64,000 nt of DNA, from assembly GCA_963978545.1 (NCBI GenBank), contig OZ021727.1:96299762-96363761 (forward strand), written 5' to 3'. Both the position numbers and the translations under genes were made by a program. Shown piece after piece: positions 32,833-44,662 of the stretch; position 1 is the first letter of the stretch, and each line of letters begins with the position of its first letter. This DNA is from Linyphia triangularis. Lineage: Eukaryota > Arthropoda > Arachnida > Araneae > Linyphiidae. The notes under the pieces were generated by a model, which was not told where the DNA came from, did not search any database, and worked only from the letters and a program-made list of their open reading frames with translations.

Positions 32833-33275
32833 TAACCTTTAATTACTGTATGCGGTCTGACAGACCGCGAGTTATTTTTTGTAGAATGATTCCAACCCCC
32901 TAAAATATTTAATCTTTGACTTTAAATTAATTTTTCCAATTCTTTGTTACTGAAATTTTAAATTGATCTTCACCAAATTTTTTGGAGCAGTCTGAACCAC
33001 GTGTTGCTCTTGCGCCAAAAAAGATCAAACCACCCAATCACAGCAGTTAACCCTTTATTTACTAGTTTTTTTATAATTTGTACTAACTCTTTTAAATATT
33101 TAATGTTTCCAAAAAGAAGCAATCTTGTGCTGTCATTCAATATGTGAAGAACAAACTTCATCGAAGTGGACTTCAAAGTCCCTATGGGTTTCAAAGCATT
33201 TAAATCAGTACAGTACCATGAGAAATGCAGTACAATGACTGAACTTATAAGTACCGTCAGTAGATAAAGGGTTAA
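32833..33275. mobile_element. TTAA-flanked MITE(s) with CCYTTTA termini
   Basis: TTAACCTTTAATTACTG (32833) and TTAACCCTTTATTTACT (33047) face right. TTAACCCTTTATCTACTG faces left and ends at 33275. Either the first or second pairs with the third, giving a 435-bp or 221-bp element. GCGGTCTGACAGACCGC (about 32852-32868) is a perfect palindrome next to the first end, as in known TTAA MITEs. Confidence 0.65.
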
Positions 33276-33276
33276 A

Positions 33277-33605
33277 GGATTTTGTTTATGATAATCTTGT
33301 GTTTCTATTCACCTCAATGCATTATTACTTGTCTTTTTCACCTTTTTGTCTTTTTTAAATAATATCAGCTATAAATTATATCGAGTGTACCGTTTTATCC
33401 CTTTCTGTGGGGTGAATCGGAACAACATGAAAAAAATCAAAATCAATGTAAGTCACGTTTTTCCCAACATTTTTGGGCTTGAACATTATAGAAGAAGGTA
33501 AGATCCACGTTCCTAAATCAAAAATATGTTCGTTAACGATATTATTACACTCTATTTTTACTTTGAAAGTTAAAAATTGTTCCTTTTCACTCCGTTTTAA
33601 CAGTA
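33277..33605 (+). mobile_element. Partial copy of the GGGGTGAATCGGAAC element
   Basis: Collinear with the right third of 23560-24826: CTCAATGCATTATTACTTGT, a GGGGTGAATCGGAAC box, AGAAGAAGGTAAGA and AAATATGTTC(C/G)TTAACGAT blocks, ending in a decayed terminus. No left end. Confidence 0.8.
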
Positions 33606-34784
33606 CTCAGCGAATTATATTAATTGCTATTTTTTTATCCTAATGTTTTTATGATTATTATAACTGAAAAAGTGTTGTTGTTGTTGCTTTTCTAATTATA
33701 AGAACTGTGAGAATTGTTGATACTTACACAAATGTTTTAACATTTCTAAACTCTGCAGAATAAAATTCTGAGCTTGACTTGAAAAAGAACCCCACCAACA
33801 AAACATCTATTTTGGGTAAATTCGAAATGTGTACTTTTACAAAACCAATATAATGCAATATATTGCCAACCAATGTTGCAATAACACTTCTTTAAATAAA
33901 TATTTCCTAAAAGTTACCTTCAATAGTCATAATTTATCATATAGTAGGAAAAGAGATGAACCAAGCTTTAAAATAAACGTATGAAGCTGTTTGCTTACAA
34001 ATGTGGTCAACATTGACGTCACACTCTGGGAGGAGCTTATCCGAGTGTTTCTGATCACGTGACGAGGCGCTCAGAAAAGCAATTTTTAAAATTTGATTTA
34101 TAAAAATTTGAGCAATTATTTCGAGTTAAAACTACTTGCATTATTATTATTTCGTTAAATACTATAAATATGCCGCATTTGGTAATTATTTGTTGATGGT
34201 GTCAAATACCCTATTGTAGTAAATTGATACCGATGTAAGAGAAAGTGACCCTTTATTCCCCCCTCCCCCCTCTCCCTTCCCTAAAAACACAGGAAGTGAA
34301 GGACCTGGCTACAAACTTTACTATGTTCTTTTCAAGATCTTCGAGAAAAGGGTCGTTTAACCCTCAAGAATTGCGTCCCCGTGGATAAACTTCAAGGTCA
34401 TAATCATGGAGTATTTAAGAGAAGAGATGGAAGGAGTGTGTTTTCATTAATATGGTTGCGGTCGATTGACATTTTCGCGAGTTTGTGGCAAGAGAGATTT
34501 TGCTTTAACGCACAATAGTTAATATTGTGAGGTTAATAACTGCTTTCATTTGTTTTGCATTTTTAAATATTTTACAGAAATTCCAAAACAACATTATCAA
34601 GTATATATAAGTGGGGCCAGGGTCCGATAAAAGTGAGGGGGCCTGGGCCCCCCCTGGAGCCCTGCACCAGCCGCCACTGAAATGGGGGAAAAAAACCTCT
34701 CTGACCGGCCCATTTTTCACAGACACTGACCGGCACGGTGATTGCACCGGACAATCCTATAGCCAGCACGCCCCTGACTCGGGG

Positions 34785-37070
<2,286 letters not shown>

Positions 37071-37166
37071 AGTGGATTGGCTGAAAAAGTGAAATGCGCA
37101 GTTTACTGCTTCTATCATCCAATCAAACCTTTGTTTATTTTCTATTTTCGCACACTAACCACTCAG

Positions 37167-37312
37167 CTAGCGACACCTGTGGCGGTTTGGGGAAACATAT
37201 CTGATATCTCTGATTCTGTGGGAGATTCTTCAATTCGTAGGGCACAGGGATTGGCTACTATAGAAGTCGGCTTTGGTTTAATTGATCCAAAACAAGGCGG
37301 TGTATTTGTAAT
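37167..37312 (+). CDS. Candidate internal exon of an unrecognised host gene
   Basis: A 146-bp open stretch sits between a good splice acceptor (pyrimidine-rich TTTTCTATTTTCGCAC..., CAG at 37164-37166) and a strong donor, GTGAGT at 37313. It reads LATPVAVWGNISDISDSVGD, then SSIRRAQGLATIEVGFGLID and PKQGGVFVM, a non-repetitive, balanced composition with higher GC than its flanks. I do not recognise the protein. No adjacent exon was found in the window. CCAAT-like boxes at about 37074 (GATTGG) and 37114 (CCAATC) precede it but may be chance. It could be a true exon, a decayed one or a mobile-element fragment. Confidence 0.4.
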
Positions 37313-37440
37313 GTGAGTATACTTTTTATATTAAATATCAAAAGGTAGTGCTGAGTAAAAGTCTTTTTTGTTCACCCTTATACAGTTTATAAAAAATCTT
37401 TTTCATATTTAATGGTCAGTAGAGCCATCTCTGGCCTTTA

Positions 37441-37862
37441 TTACTTTTCGCAAATGTCGTAGAGTTGTGGCATGACTCCCACGAGGCTTGTTGGTGTTTC
37501 AGGCGAAATATTTCTCCAAAAGTCCTGAATTACATTTTTTTAGTTCATTCTTTTTCTTGGAACTTTATAAGGCCACTTACGGGGCACGCATCCATTTAGA
37601 CTCGCTTTTTTTCCTGACATTTCTCACTGGTTATGATTTCACTTCAATGTTGTCGCTACTTGATATGCATTATTCACGTATTTTCTTGAACCTTGCGCAT
37701 GATAATTCTCTATGCAAGCGCTTTAACTTTGAAGACCTTTCGTATCGATCTCTATCCTTAAAAGTTTGAATCTCACTCTGTCTTTTAATAACATATTGTA
37801 CTGTAGACTTCAATATAACGATTTCACCAATTTCTTTCATAGGTAATCCATTATTTCATAAC
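37441..37862 (-). pseudogene. Tc1/mariner transposase, internally deleted remnant
   Basis: On the minus strand, 37862 to about 37720 encodes a helix-turn-helix start (KEIGEIVILKSTVQYVIKRQ, then FKDRDRYERSSKLKRL). 37530-37441 encodes a Tc1 C-terminus (QDFWRNISPETPTSLVGVMP) ending in two TAA codons. The region between lacks the catalytic D, D and E blocks, so most of the gene is gone. Remnants are in different frames. It differs from the better preserved Tc1 gene at 41174-42205. Confidence 0.65.
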
Positions 37863-37927
37863 TGAATCATTCCCAGATAGCATTTTAACCTTTTCAAAAC
37901 CTTGTGTAAACCCTATAAACGAAGAGG

Positions 37928-38102
37928 CCGACCAAACGGTATGGTGGTTAGCTTGCTTCTAGACCGCAAGGTTGCGGGTTGAAGTCCCGTGTTGGGCATG
38001 GGTGTTTTGTAAATGTATGTTGGCTTGTCTAATGACAAATGTTTCGGTGCATTATAGCCCTCGTGTTGCTGATGGCGCCAGATAATCTGAAAACAACCAA
38101 CA
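37928..38102 (+). mobile_element. tRNA-derived SINE, family A, with target-site duplications
   Basis: Second full copy of the family at 10927-11107: box A ATGGTGGTTAGCTTGCTT, box B GGTTGAAGTCC (diverged), body AATGTTTCGGTGCATTATAG and GTTGCTGATGGCGCCAG, tail AAAACAACCAACAA. Flanking repeats ATAAACGAAGAGG (37915-37927) and ATAAACGAAAAGG (38103-38115) differ at one position. Confidence 0.93.
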
Positions 38103-38225
38103 ATAAACGAAAAGGTTTTACCCTTGCTACAAGGTTTTCGGAGTAAACCTTTTCGTAACCTTGTTGTGACAAGCTTTTCACTGTAAAGGGTTTCATTATA
38201 CGGTTTACAGTGAAAAGCGTGTGTA
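38103..38225. repeat. Hairpin-rich MITE-like segment
   Basis: Contains GCTTTTCACTGTAAA and its exact inverse TTTACAGTGAAAAGC about 16 bp apart (38172-38217), and ACGAAAAGGTTTTA against TAAACCTTTTCGT. Similar wording (CCTTTTCAAAACCTTGTGTAAACCC) lies at 37889-37914, before the SINE, so the SINE seems to have split a MITE. Confidence 0.65.
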
Positions 38226-39602
38226 AACAGGGGTGTAGTGGAGCGGGATCGTGTGGGAACGGTGATCCTTTACCTTTTTAGAAGGCGGAACGGCGTTCCC
38301 TTATCTTATCTCTGTCTCTCTCTCACCGATTTACTAAATTATTTGTAAACCTCTCACCGTACCTAAGAAATAAATTCATTCAAGAGGGATAAACAAATGA
38401 CAATAATAGATGAGTTTTTTTTTTGCCAAACCAAAAAAGTTAAGAAAATCTGTGATTCTGACGGAATAAACTGGTGAGTGCTAAAAATCCAGATAGGTTA
38501 GAGCAGAATGTTAATATAAGGTGTTTTGAGATCACGGAATTATGCATTTATATTTTGTCAGATATTGTGAAATATTTTATTGCCAGATATTGGGAAAATC
38601 AAATTGATAACTTGTTTGAACATGAAAAAATATGTTCAAACAGTATTGATTTTTAAATCCATTATATTAACTTTGCTTTTGTATGTTTGTTTGTTTGTGA
38701 ATTTGAATACGTTTAGCTCAACAGATAAAATGTTGCTTGAAAGTACAGTAAAGAGACTGGCTTCAAGCGCTCCGCTACATTGTTTTAACAGAACTGAACA
38801 GTTGTTAACTTTGTCTCACTTTAACTTGGCAGTACTGATAATGCTATATTAGCCAAATTGCAGCCCTTCACAACCTAGGGTTACAAAGGGGTCAAACCAC
38901 GTCGGATAAAACAAAATAATGGAAAAAGTTCACCCATCGTTTCAGATTTCCACCAAATTTTGTATAATGGAATTATGGGCTAGGATGGCCACAAATCTCA
39001 ATTTTAAAGGCTTTATGATTTTTAATTACTAAGAAATTAATTATTGTAACTTTTAAATTTTCAGCGAGATGCACCATTTTTTTTCTTAATTTCTTAAATA
39101 ACTCCCTACCCGTACAAGTTACTGAAGTGAAAGTTGGTTTCTAGGGGTAACTTTTTAAGTTGATTTCAAAAATGCAATCAGAAATTGTGTGTCTTTAGTT
39201 TTTGCATTAAACATTTTTTTGCAAAAAAAATTCTAGAATTTTTTTCAACATGTTTGATCAGCAGCACATGTTTTAAATTTTTATATGTTGTAAAGATGGT
39301 ATACCACTACTTCCAGAAAAAAATTCATCTTGGCTTTCTGTCTCGGAGCTGAGAAAAAAAATTATTGAACTTTCACAAGAAACGACTATAAAATAGGTGC
39401 TTTTCTCCATATATCCACAAAAGCTTTATTATGCATACAGTTTAACTTTTCTAGTAGCACATTCAAGGCATAAAAAATACACTGTTGCAAATTTCTTCTG
39501 CAAAACAGAACAAGCTTCTGCTGATTTTCTGTTTGCGTAGCTTTGTCCTTGTTTTTTATTTACCCCATGCAATATGACAGGTGTGCATCCAAAATTTATA
39601 AT
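38226..39602. other. AT-rich non-coding, nothing firmly recognised
   Basis: 38233 has CAGGGGTGTAGTGGAGCGG, which resembles a hAT start but has no partner. 38880-39470 reads like an old dispersed repeat without detectable termini. Confidence 0.35.
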
Positions 39603-39741
39603 ACAGTAGAGTCCTGATTATCCAAGGACCATTCTTAATCCTTGAGTGAGAGCTCACTTAAAACATAAAAAAACAAGTGCAAATAACGGTAAGTTTGGTC
39701 GTATTGGCCCCTCCCGAAATTGTAACCTATATACGCCACTG
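39603..39741. mobile_element. pogo/Tigger-like left end next to a hAT-like right end
   Basis: TACAGTAGAGTCCTGATTAT (39603 on) matches the common pogo/Tigger terminus CAGTAGAGTC(T/C)(C/T)GATTATCC. At 39741 an inverted hAT-like end begins CAGTGGCGTATATAGG. They are orphan ends of different elements. Confidence 0.5.
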
Positions 39742-40230
39742 ACACCTATATGGATACTGTGTTTCTTGATGCAATATAAATACTTAATGTTACAAAAAGC
39801 AACGGTGGGATACATCGTAACAATTTTTCTTCCTTTAAACTGTGATGTCTTTTATCATGTTATATAAATAGAAATATTTAACGTACCTGCTATTACTCTT
39901 TTAAATCGACTTTTAAACAGATCTATGCATGAAATACATAACAATTAATAAATGGCCTACAACTTGCACAAATACCAGCAAAAAATAGTGATGTATTGAC
40001 AGGAATTGCAATTTTTTCAAAAATTGACTATTAAAATTTTTTTTTACATAATTCTTTATTTTAAGTAATCAGAGATTGAAAAAAAATGCTTTTTTATTTT
40101 ATACAAAAAAACATAACTTAAACAAAATTTTAAATGTGTTACAAATATTTCACAACTAATCTGCTATATCTAACAAGAAACTTCTGGAGACAGATTCATT
40201 ATTCTGGACGCTAATGTTGAAAAAAGTGGT
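39742..40230. other. AT-rich non-coding
   Basis: No features recognised. Confidence 0.5.
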
Positions 40231-40553
40231 CCCGTGGGCCACTTCGTGATGCAAACATGTGGGTGGTGTCATTTGCTTCGTATGAATGCGTAGAAAATGA
40301 AATCCGATGGTGGGTATCTGGCTTCCTGGTACGAGTGGCGCTACAGTCGAAAATCCAAAATGGCCGCCTCCTTACCACCTAGCGTACATTTTTGCAAAAT
40401 AATGGCTTCCCAGCTCATTTTATCAACTAGGTGACTGTTAGAAACTAGTAGGAAATAAAATTTCCTTTCCAATGGTATATAACACATGTGTGTTAGGTTA
40501 AGTTACAAAATTCAAAATGGCCGCCGCATCACGGTCTTATAAACGTTTTTCAG

Positions 40554-40742
40554 GTTGGTTGATTGGTTTGTGCGCTCAATAACATAATACTTCTACACAA
40601 TAATGTCTAATCAGGCCGGGACATGCAACTTAACGTGGATTCCGAACCACAAAGAGCATCCATGGCTAACCCGGGATTTGGACCCTGCACCCTTAGCATG
40701 CAAAGCCAGAGAGCTAAGTACACAGTATCAGGTGGGCAGTAA
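40554..40742 (-). mobile_element. SINE family B, complete, with target duplications
   Basis: Minus-strand order: tRNA-like head (TTAGCTCTCTGGCTTTGCAT, box B GGGTCCAAATCCCGG), core TTAGCCATGGATGCTCTTTG and TGGTTCGGAATCCACG, GTCCCGGCCTGATTAGACAT, tail GCGCACAAACCAATCAACC. Flanked by GTTTTTCAG at 40545-40553 and 40743-40751. It interrupts the second arm unit of the foldback element. Confidence 0.85.
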
Positions 40743-41020
40743 GTTTTTCAGAATAATTGCTTCTCAGTGAGCTTTATGAACTAGTTTTCTGTTGGCAAAC
40801 TTGTAGACAGTAAAGTAAACTTTTTGAGCTTTATAAATTATCTCATATTTTGAGTATTTATGTGCTTTCTCCAACTAAAAAGTTGGAGGTTTCTATTCTT
40901 CTAGGCATTGGGATCTTTGAAAACCAAATTTAGTCGACATGGAATAATGTCTGGGTAGTTACGACTTTCTCAAGATCTCTTCTGTTTGGTTATTCGAAAT
41001 ATCACACCAGCTATTCTATG

Positions 41021-41168
41021 CAGAGTGGCCACAGAACAGGGAAATGTCAGGGTTCGAATCCTGGGTTAGGCATGGATGTTCTTTGTGGTTCAGAATCCCC
41101 GTTAGCTGCGAGTCCCGGCCTGATTGGCCGTTATTGTGCACAAGTAAAGGTTGTTAAGCGCACTTACC
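41021..41168 (+). mobile_element. SINE family B body fused to a MITE terminus
   Basis: The first 30 bp, CAGAGTGGCCACAGAACAGG onward, match the left end of the CAGGGTGGCCACA MITE (42599-42987). From 41049 (GGGTTCGAATCCTGGGTTAG) the sequence is SINE B, ending in GTTAAGCGCACTTACCAACTT. The tRNA head is absent and replaced by MITE sequence. It directly abuts the Tc1 gene. Confidence 0.75.
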
Positions 41169-41173
41169 AACTT

Positions 41174-42205
41174 GAAAGATGTACTAAGGAGCTTAGTGAG
41201 TTTGATCGTGGCAGAATAGTGGGATGCCACCTTTGTGGGAAATCAGTTCGTGAGATTGCGGACATTCTACAGAAGCCTAAATCCACTGTGAGTGATGTTA
41301 TTGTGAAGTGGAAACGTCGAAGCAGTGAAACGGCATAAAAACGAACCGGTAGGCCGAAAACACTTGGTGAACGTAGCCGCAGAACTCTGAAAAGGGTAGT
41401 GAAACAAAATCGTAAGTCCTCGTTGGTGGAAATTTCTCAGGAGTTCCAAGGTTCATCAGGCGTTAGTGTTAGCAGCTGGACTGTCCGTCGAGAGTTAAAA
41501 GACTTGGGATTCCATGGTCGTGCAGCTGTTCACAAGCCGAACATCACTCCACAGAATGCGAAGCATCGATTGCAATGGTGTAGAGCTCACCGTCATCGGA
41601 CTGTGGACATGTGGAAAACTGTTCTTTGGAGTGATGAATCTCGCTTTACAGTCTGGCAGTCGGATGGACGCGTCTGGGTTTGGCGGATGTCAGGCGAACG
41701 TTTCTATAGTGACTGCATTGTGCCGACTGTTAAGTTTGGTGGTGGAAGCATAATGGTGTGGGGGTGTTTCTCGTGGTTTGGCCTGGGTCCGTTAGTTCCT
41801 GTGGTTGGAAACATAAACTCTGAGATGTATGTGGACATTCTGGACAATGCTGCACTCCCAACTCTATGGCAATATTTCGGGGAAGGCCCATTTCTCTTCC
41901 AGCAGGATAACTGCTCCATTCACACATCGAGGCTTGCACAGATGTGGTTTGACGAAATGGGTGTTCAAAAACTGGACTGGCCTTCTCAGAGCCCCGATAT
42001 AAATCCCATAGAACACCTTTGGGACGAATTAGAGCGCAAATTACGTAGCCAGCCAAATTGACCATCTTCACTGCAAGCACTCACTTCAGCTGTGATGGAC
42101 GCCTGGAAAGCAATTCCTATGGTCACCTATCAAAAATTGGTGGAAAGTCTTCCCAAACGTGTGCAGGCTGTCATCAATGCAAAAGGGGGACCAACATCAT
42201 ATTAA
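41174..42205 (+). pseudogene. Tc1 transposase, DD34E, two nonsense codons
   Basis: Tc1 transposases cut and paste DNA at TA sites. One frame reads through the whole protein. It has paired HTH domains (CTKELSEFDRGRIVGCHLCG, then KPKSTVSDVIVKWKRR; second HTH around [17 protein letters not shown]) and a GRPK hinge. The catalytic triad is D ([10 protein letters not shown], codon 41633), D ([11 protein letters not shown], 41906) and E ([15 protein letters not shown], 42011), with 34 residues between the last two. It terminates at 42203-42205. Only two lesions are seen: TAA at 41336-41338 and TGA at 42059-42061, both explained by single changes from Gln/Arg codons. The initiator Met is missing. The right terminus, inverted TACACTATCTGGCCAAAAG, ends at 42271; the left terminus is lost at the SINE junction. 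Confidence 0.93.
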
Positions 42206-42238
42206 TATGTGCTTCAGGACGCTCTAAGTCCATACTAC

Positions 42239-42271
42239 TGGGTGTCCGGATACTTTTGGCCAGATAGTGTA
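42239..42271 (-). mobile_element. Tc1 right terminal inverted repeat
   Basis: Inward reading TACACTATCTGGCCAAAAGT followed by ATCCGGACACCC, a terminus widely seen in Tc1-like elements; TA at its edge. Its left counterpart is absent. Confidence 0.75.
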
Positions 42272-42598
42272 TGTGTTATCTACCATTGAAAAGGAAATTT
42301 TATTTCCTTCAAGTTTTCTAATAATCATCTCGTTGATAAAATGAGCTGGGAAGTCATTATTTGGCAAAAACGTACGTTAGGTGGTAAGGAGGCAGCCATT
42401 TTGGATTTTCGACTGTAGCGCCGCTCATTTCGGGATGCCAGATACCCACCATCAGATTTAATTTTTTATCCATTCATACGAAGCGAATGACACTACCCAC
42501 ATGTTTGCATCATGAAGTGGCCCACAGGATTACATTTGCTTCCGGACTACTTGAGGAAAAGTAAAGGAAATCCTATTAATTTCTCTCTGAAAAAAGAA

Positions 42599-42987
42599 CA
42601 GAATGCCCACAGAACCGGGAAAACCTGGAAATCAGGGAAATATCAGGGAACTTTTTAAAATTTCATGAAAATCATGGAAATTTTGTATAGTTTAAGGCAC
42701 TTTCATCCATATTTTGGCGCTACTTACATGGATATTTGTAGTGGTAAGCCATTGGAAGTTTAATGTTACGGAATAATTTAAACATTTCATTACCAGCAAA
42801 ACTATTTTTTAAAAATTTGCATATTTTCTCTTTAGCATACATGTTCTATTTGATCAGGGTGTCTAGACGTCTGGACATCCTAAGAAAATTGGGGAAATTT
42901 GAAAAAAGTTTGCCCTAAAATCGGAATTTTTTAGAAATCTGTCAGAAAAATCAGGGAACTTTTTTCCTTAATTTTGTGGCCACCCTG
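42599..42987. mobile_element. CAGGGTGGCCACA-type MITE, copy outside the array
   Basis: The left end CAGAATGCCCACAGAACC and the right end, inverted, CAGGGTGGCCACAAAATTAA. Internal order (TCAGGGAA, CATATTTT near 42710, AAGTTTAATGTTACGG, AATAATTTAAAC, ATGTTCTATT, CAGGGAAC) matches the copies inside the tandem units at 48281, 54866 and 59791. Confidence 0.75.
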
Positions 42988-43004
42988 AAGAAACAGGCGC
43001 AGCA

Positions 43005-43062
43005 TGGCCCTAGTATAGCCCTTGCACCATAAAAACCCCAACCAACCAACCTGAAGAAACAA
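43005..43062 (+). mobile_element. SINE tail (CCAACCAACCAACC)
   Basis: GGCCCTAGTATAGCCCTTGC, then CCCCAACCAACCAACC. It resembles the end of family A (ATTATAGCCCTCGTGTTGC...AACCAACC) with a shortened linker; probably the 3' piece of a related SINE. Confidence 0.5.
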
Positions 43063-43989
43063 ATTTAAAATTCAATAACAATTTGATTTTTCATAAGTAA
43101 GCTTTCCTATTAATGAAAAGCAATAGCTTCACTTCAGAAGGGAACAATTTTAAGGCTTACTACATTCAATTGCTAGAATACAGGACATTTTTCCATTAGG
43201 AATATACATCTTATTTGAATAATCCATTATAATGAATGGAGTGTATTTTTTTCTCTTGTAGTCCAGGCATAAATTTAAATATGCCCATTGAAACACTTCC
43301 AATCAAAGGCTTACTTTTTAGCGATTAGAAGTAATCTTCATTCTTTAGATGTTGGAACAATGTTCCTGCATTTTCTTTTTTAAGCTCATATTACGCCTAG
43401 CAACTTAGTAGATGATTCCTCAGAGTTTTACATTGAATTTGGTTTTGCCAATTTTTTGAAGCTAGCATCAGAGTTCATCCTAGAAATGAAAAAGGGCAGG
43501 GTGCTATTTTCCAAAAAAAGGGCACTTCCTGTTTACGAGGGCACTTTTATGGCAAATTGCAGAAATACGCGTTTTCTGCCACAATTTCAATATTGTTATA
43601 CTTTTCTACCACGATAAATAATTTTCAATATTCTGAAGAAAAAATTATAATGTAAAAATCCGTGAATCAAAAACTCGCTCAGAAACTTTTAAAAGATATC
43701 AAAATATTGATAAAATGCTTCAGTCCTAACGTCCTAGTTGTGAACTAACGTTACTAAAGTGCAGTACTCGTCCGCCAATTACAAAATGTAAAAAGCAAGG
43801 TCTTTAAAAACATTACTTATGTCCTTAAAAGTCAGTAATTTTTATTCTGTGATTGGTGTGGGAACCCAGTTTAAATGTTTTTCAGTATGAAAATCTACTC
43901 AGCAAAAAGAACATGATGACAATTATCTATAAATTAAATGAATTAAGGATGGTTTTTGTTACAGTTTTCTACTATTTTAATCATCGCTA
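43063..43989. other. Flank of the tandem array; AT-rich
   Basis: No gene. 43880-43915 (CAGTATGAAAATCTACTCAG CAAAAAGAA) duplicates 44098-44130 of unit 1, so the array edge contains a short partial repeat. Confidence 0.5.
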
Positions 43990-44662
43990 AGGATTTTAAA
44001 AGTTGTAACTACTAGACATTAAGCAATCAGTAACACAATACTTGATTTTGTATAATAATATTTCTGTCAAAAATTTACATTTGATTTTAAATCTATTTCA
44101 GTATAAAAATCTACTCAGCAAAAAGAAAGTTGTTCTTCATGATAAAGAAGTGATCACAAATGTCTGTAGAACTTGATGATCAGAAAAGAAATGTCTTGAT
44201 TAGCTGCCTGTGAAAAAATTAACGAGGTGTGTATATATATTGTTGCACATAGTTAAAATTTATGGTTGATGTTAGAAGTTGCTTCATTTTAGGTTTCTTT
44301 TTGTTAAGTTATTCATCTTTTAACCTTCAACATTACTTCTTTTCTCCCAACAATATGCTTTAATTAGCACTTTGTACTTTTGACATAAAAACCAATGCCA
44401 AAACCAACCTGAATTAATTTTCTGGTATATCTACATCTTTATTGACTAGATGATCAGCTTTGTTTCCCAGCCCATTCGTAATGTTGTGAGCCGTACATTC
44501 CATGTGAATTAGTTAATTAGCAAATCTCGCGTTTCTGCCAGTTGATGGTAAAATTTATCGTCTTTAATTTTGAAATATACAAAGGCGTACAAAATTTCAA
44601 ACAGCTTGATTACACAGAAAAGAATGTTAATAGTACTGCATTAAAGAAATTGTGTACTTCCA

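Larger units (their letters stand above)
32155..34215 (+). mobile_element. THAP-type DNA transposon remnant with 16-bp perfect terminal inverted repeats
   Basis: AATAGGGTATTTGACA (32155-32170) is exactly inverted at 34200-34215. Two further subterminal motifs are inverted and in the same order: ATGCAAGTAG (about 32275; inverse at 34133-34142) and GTGTGACGTCAA (32326-32337; inverse at 34013-34024). A THAP-domain exon begins just inside the left end. THAP transposases (P, Phantom, Kolobok-like families) bind subterminal motifs. The rest of the interior is replaced by MITEs and part of another element. The target duplication is unclear. Confidence 0.7.
30253..34679. mobile_element. Possible second hAT element nested in the first
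   Basis: The left end CAGTGGCGGCTAGTGAG and the right end, inverted, CAGTGGCGGCTGGTGCAG share a 15-bp terminus with one mismatch. Both run into GGGGGCCC-type blocks. Flanking octamers (AAGGGGGG and AAATGGGG) agree at six of eight positions, so target duplication is not proven. The two ends could come from separate insertions. It would lie wholly inside the 28543-34776 element. Confidence 0.45.
28543..34776. mobile_element. 6.2-kb hAT element with perfect 8-bp target duplication
   Basis: Starts CAGGGGCGTACTGGGACATA and ends with the inverted CAGGGGCGTGCTGGCTATAG, a 14-bp terminal repeat with one mismatch. It is bordered by the identical 8-mer ACTCGGGG (28535-28542 and 34777-34784), the hAT signature. 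GCCGGCCCAAA near the left end and GACCGGCCCAT near the right also correspond. No hAT transposase is recognisable inside; the length comes largely from nested insertions (foldback MITE, hAT-like ends at 30253/34679, LTR-like promoter, THAP element). Confidence 0.85.
40231..42529. mobile_element. Foldback element with ~260-bp inverted arms
   Basis: The left arm (40231-40495) from CCCGTGGGCCACTTCGTGAT to TTTCCAATGGTATATAACAC is the inverse of the right arm (42273-42529). I judge about 85% identity by eye. Conserved blocks include GATGCAAACATGTGGGT, GGCGCTACAGTCGAAAATCC, AAAATGG(C/T)(C/T)GCCTCCTTACC and CCCAGCTCATTTTATCAAC. A second, diverged unit of the inner arm (AAAATGGCCGCCGCATC, then AATAATTGCTTCTCAG) lies at 40515-40830. 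The loop holds two SINEs and a Tc1 gene inserted later. Confidence 0.88.

Noticed and set aside
38226..38320. hAT element starting CAGGGGTGTAGTGG
   Set aside because: Only one end resembles a hAT terminus; no inverted partner or 8-bp duplication was found.
41730..42080. 116-residue minus-strand open frame
   Set aside because: Antisense to the Tc1 transposase catalytic domain.
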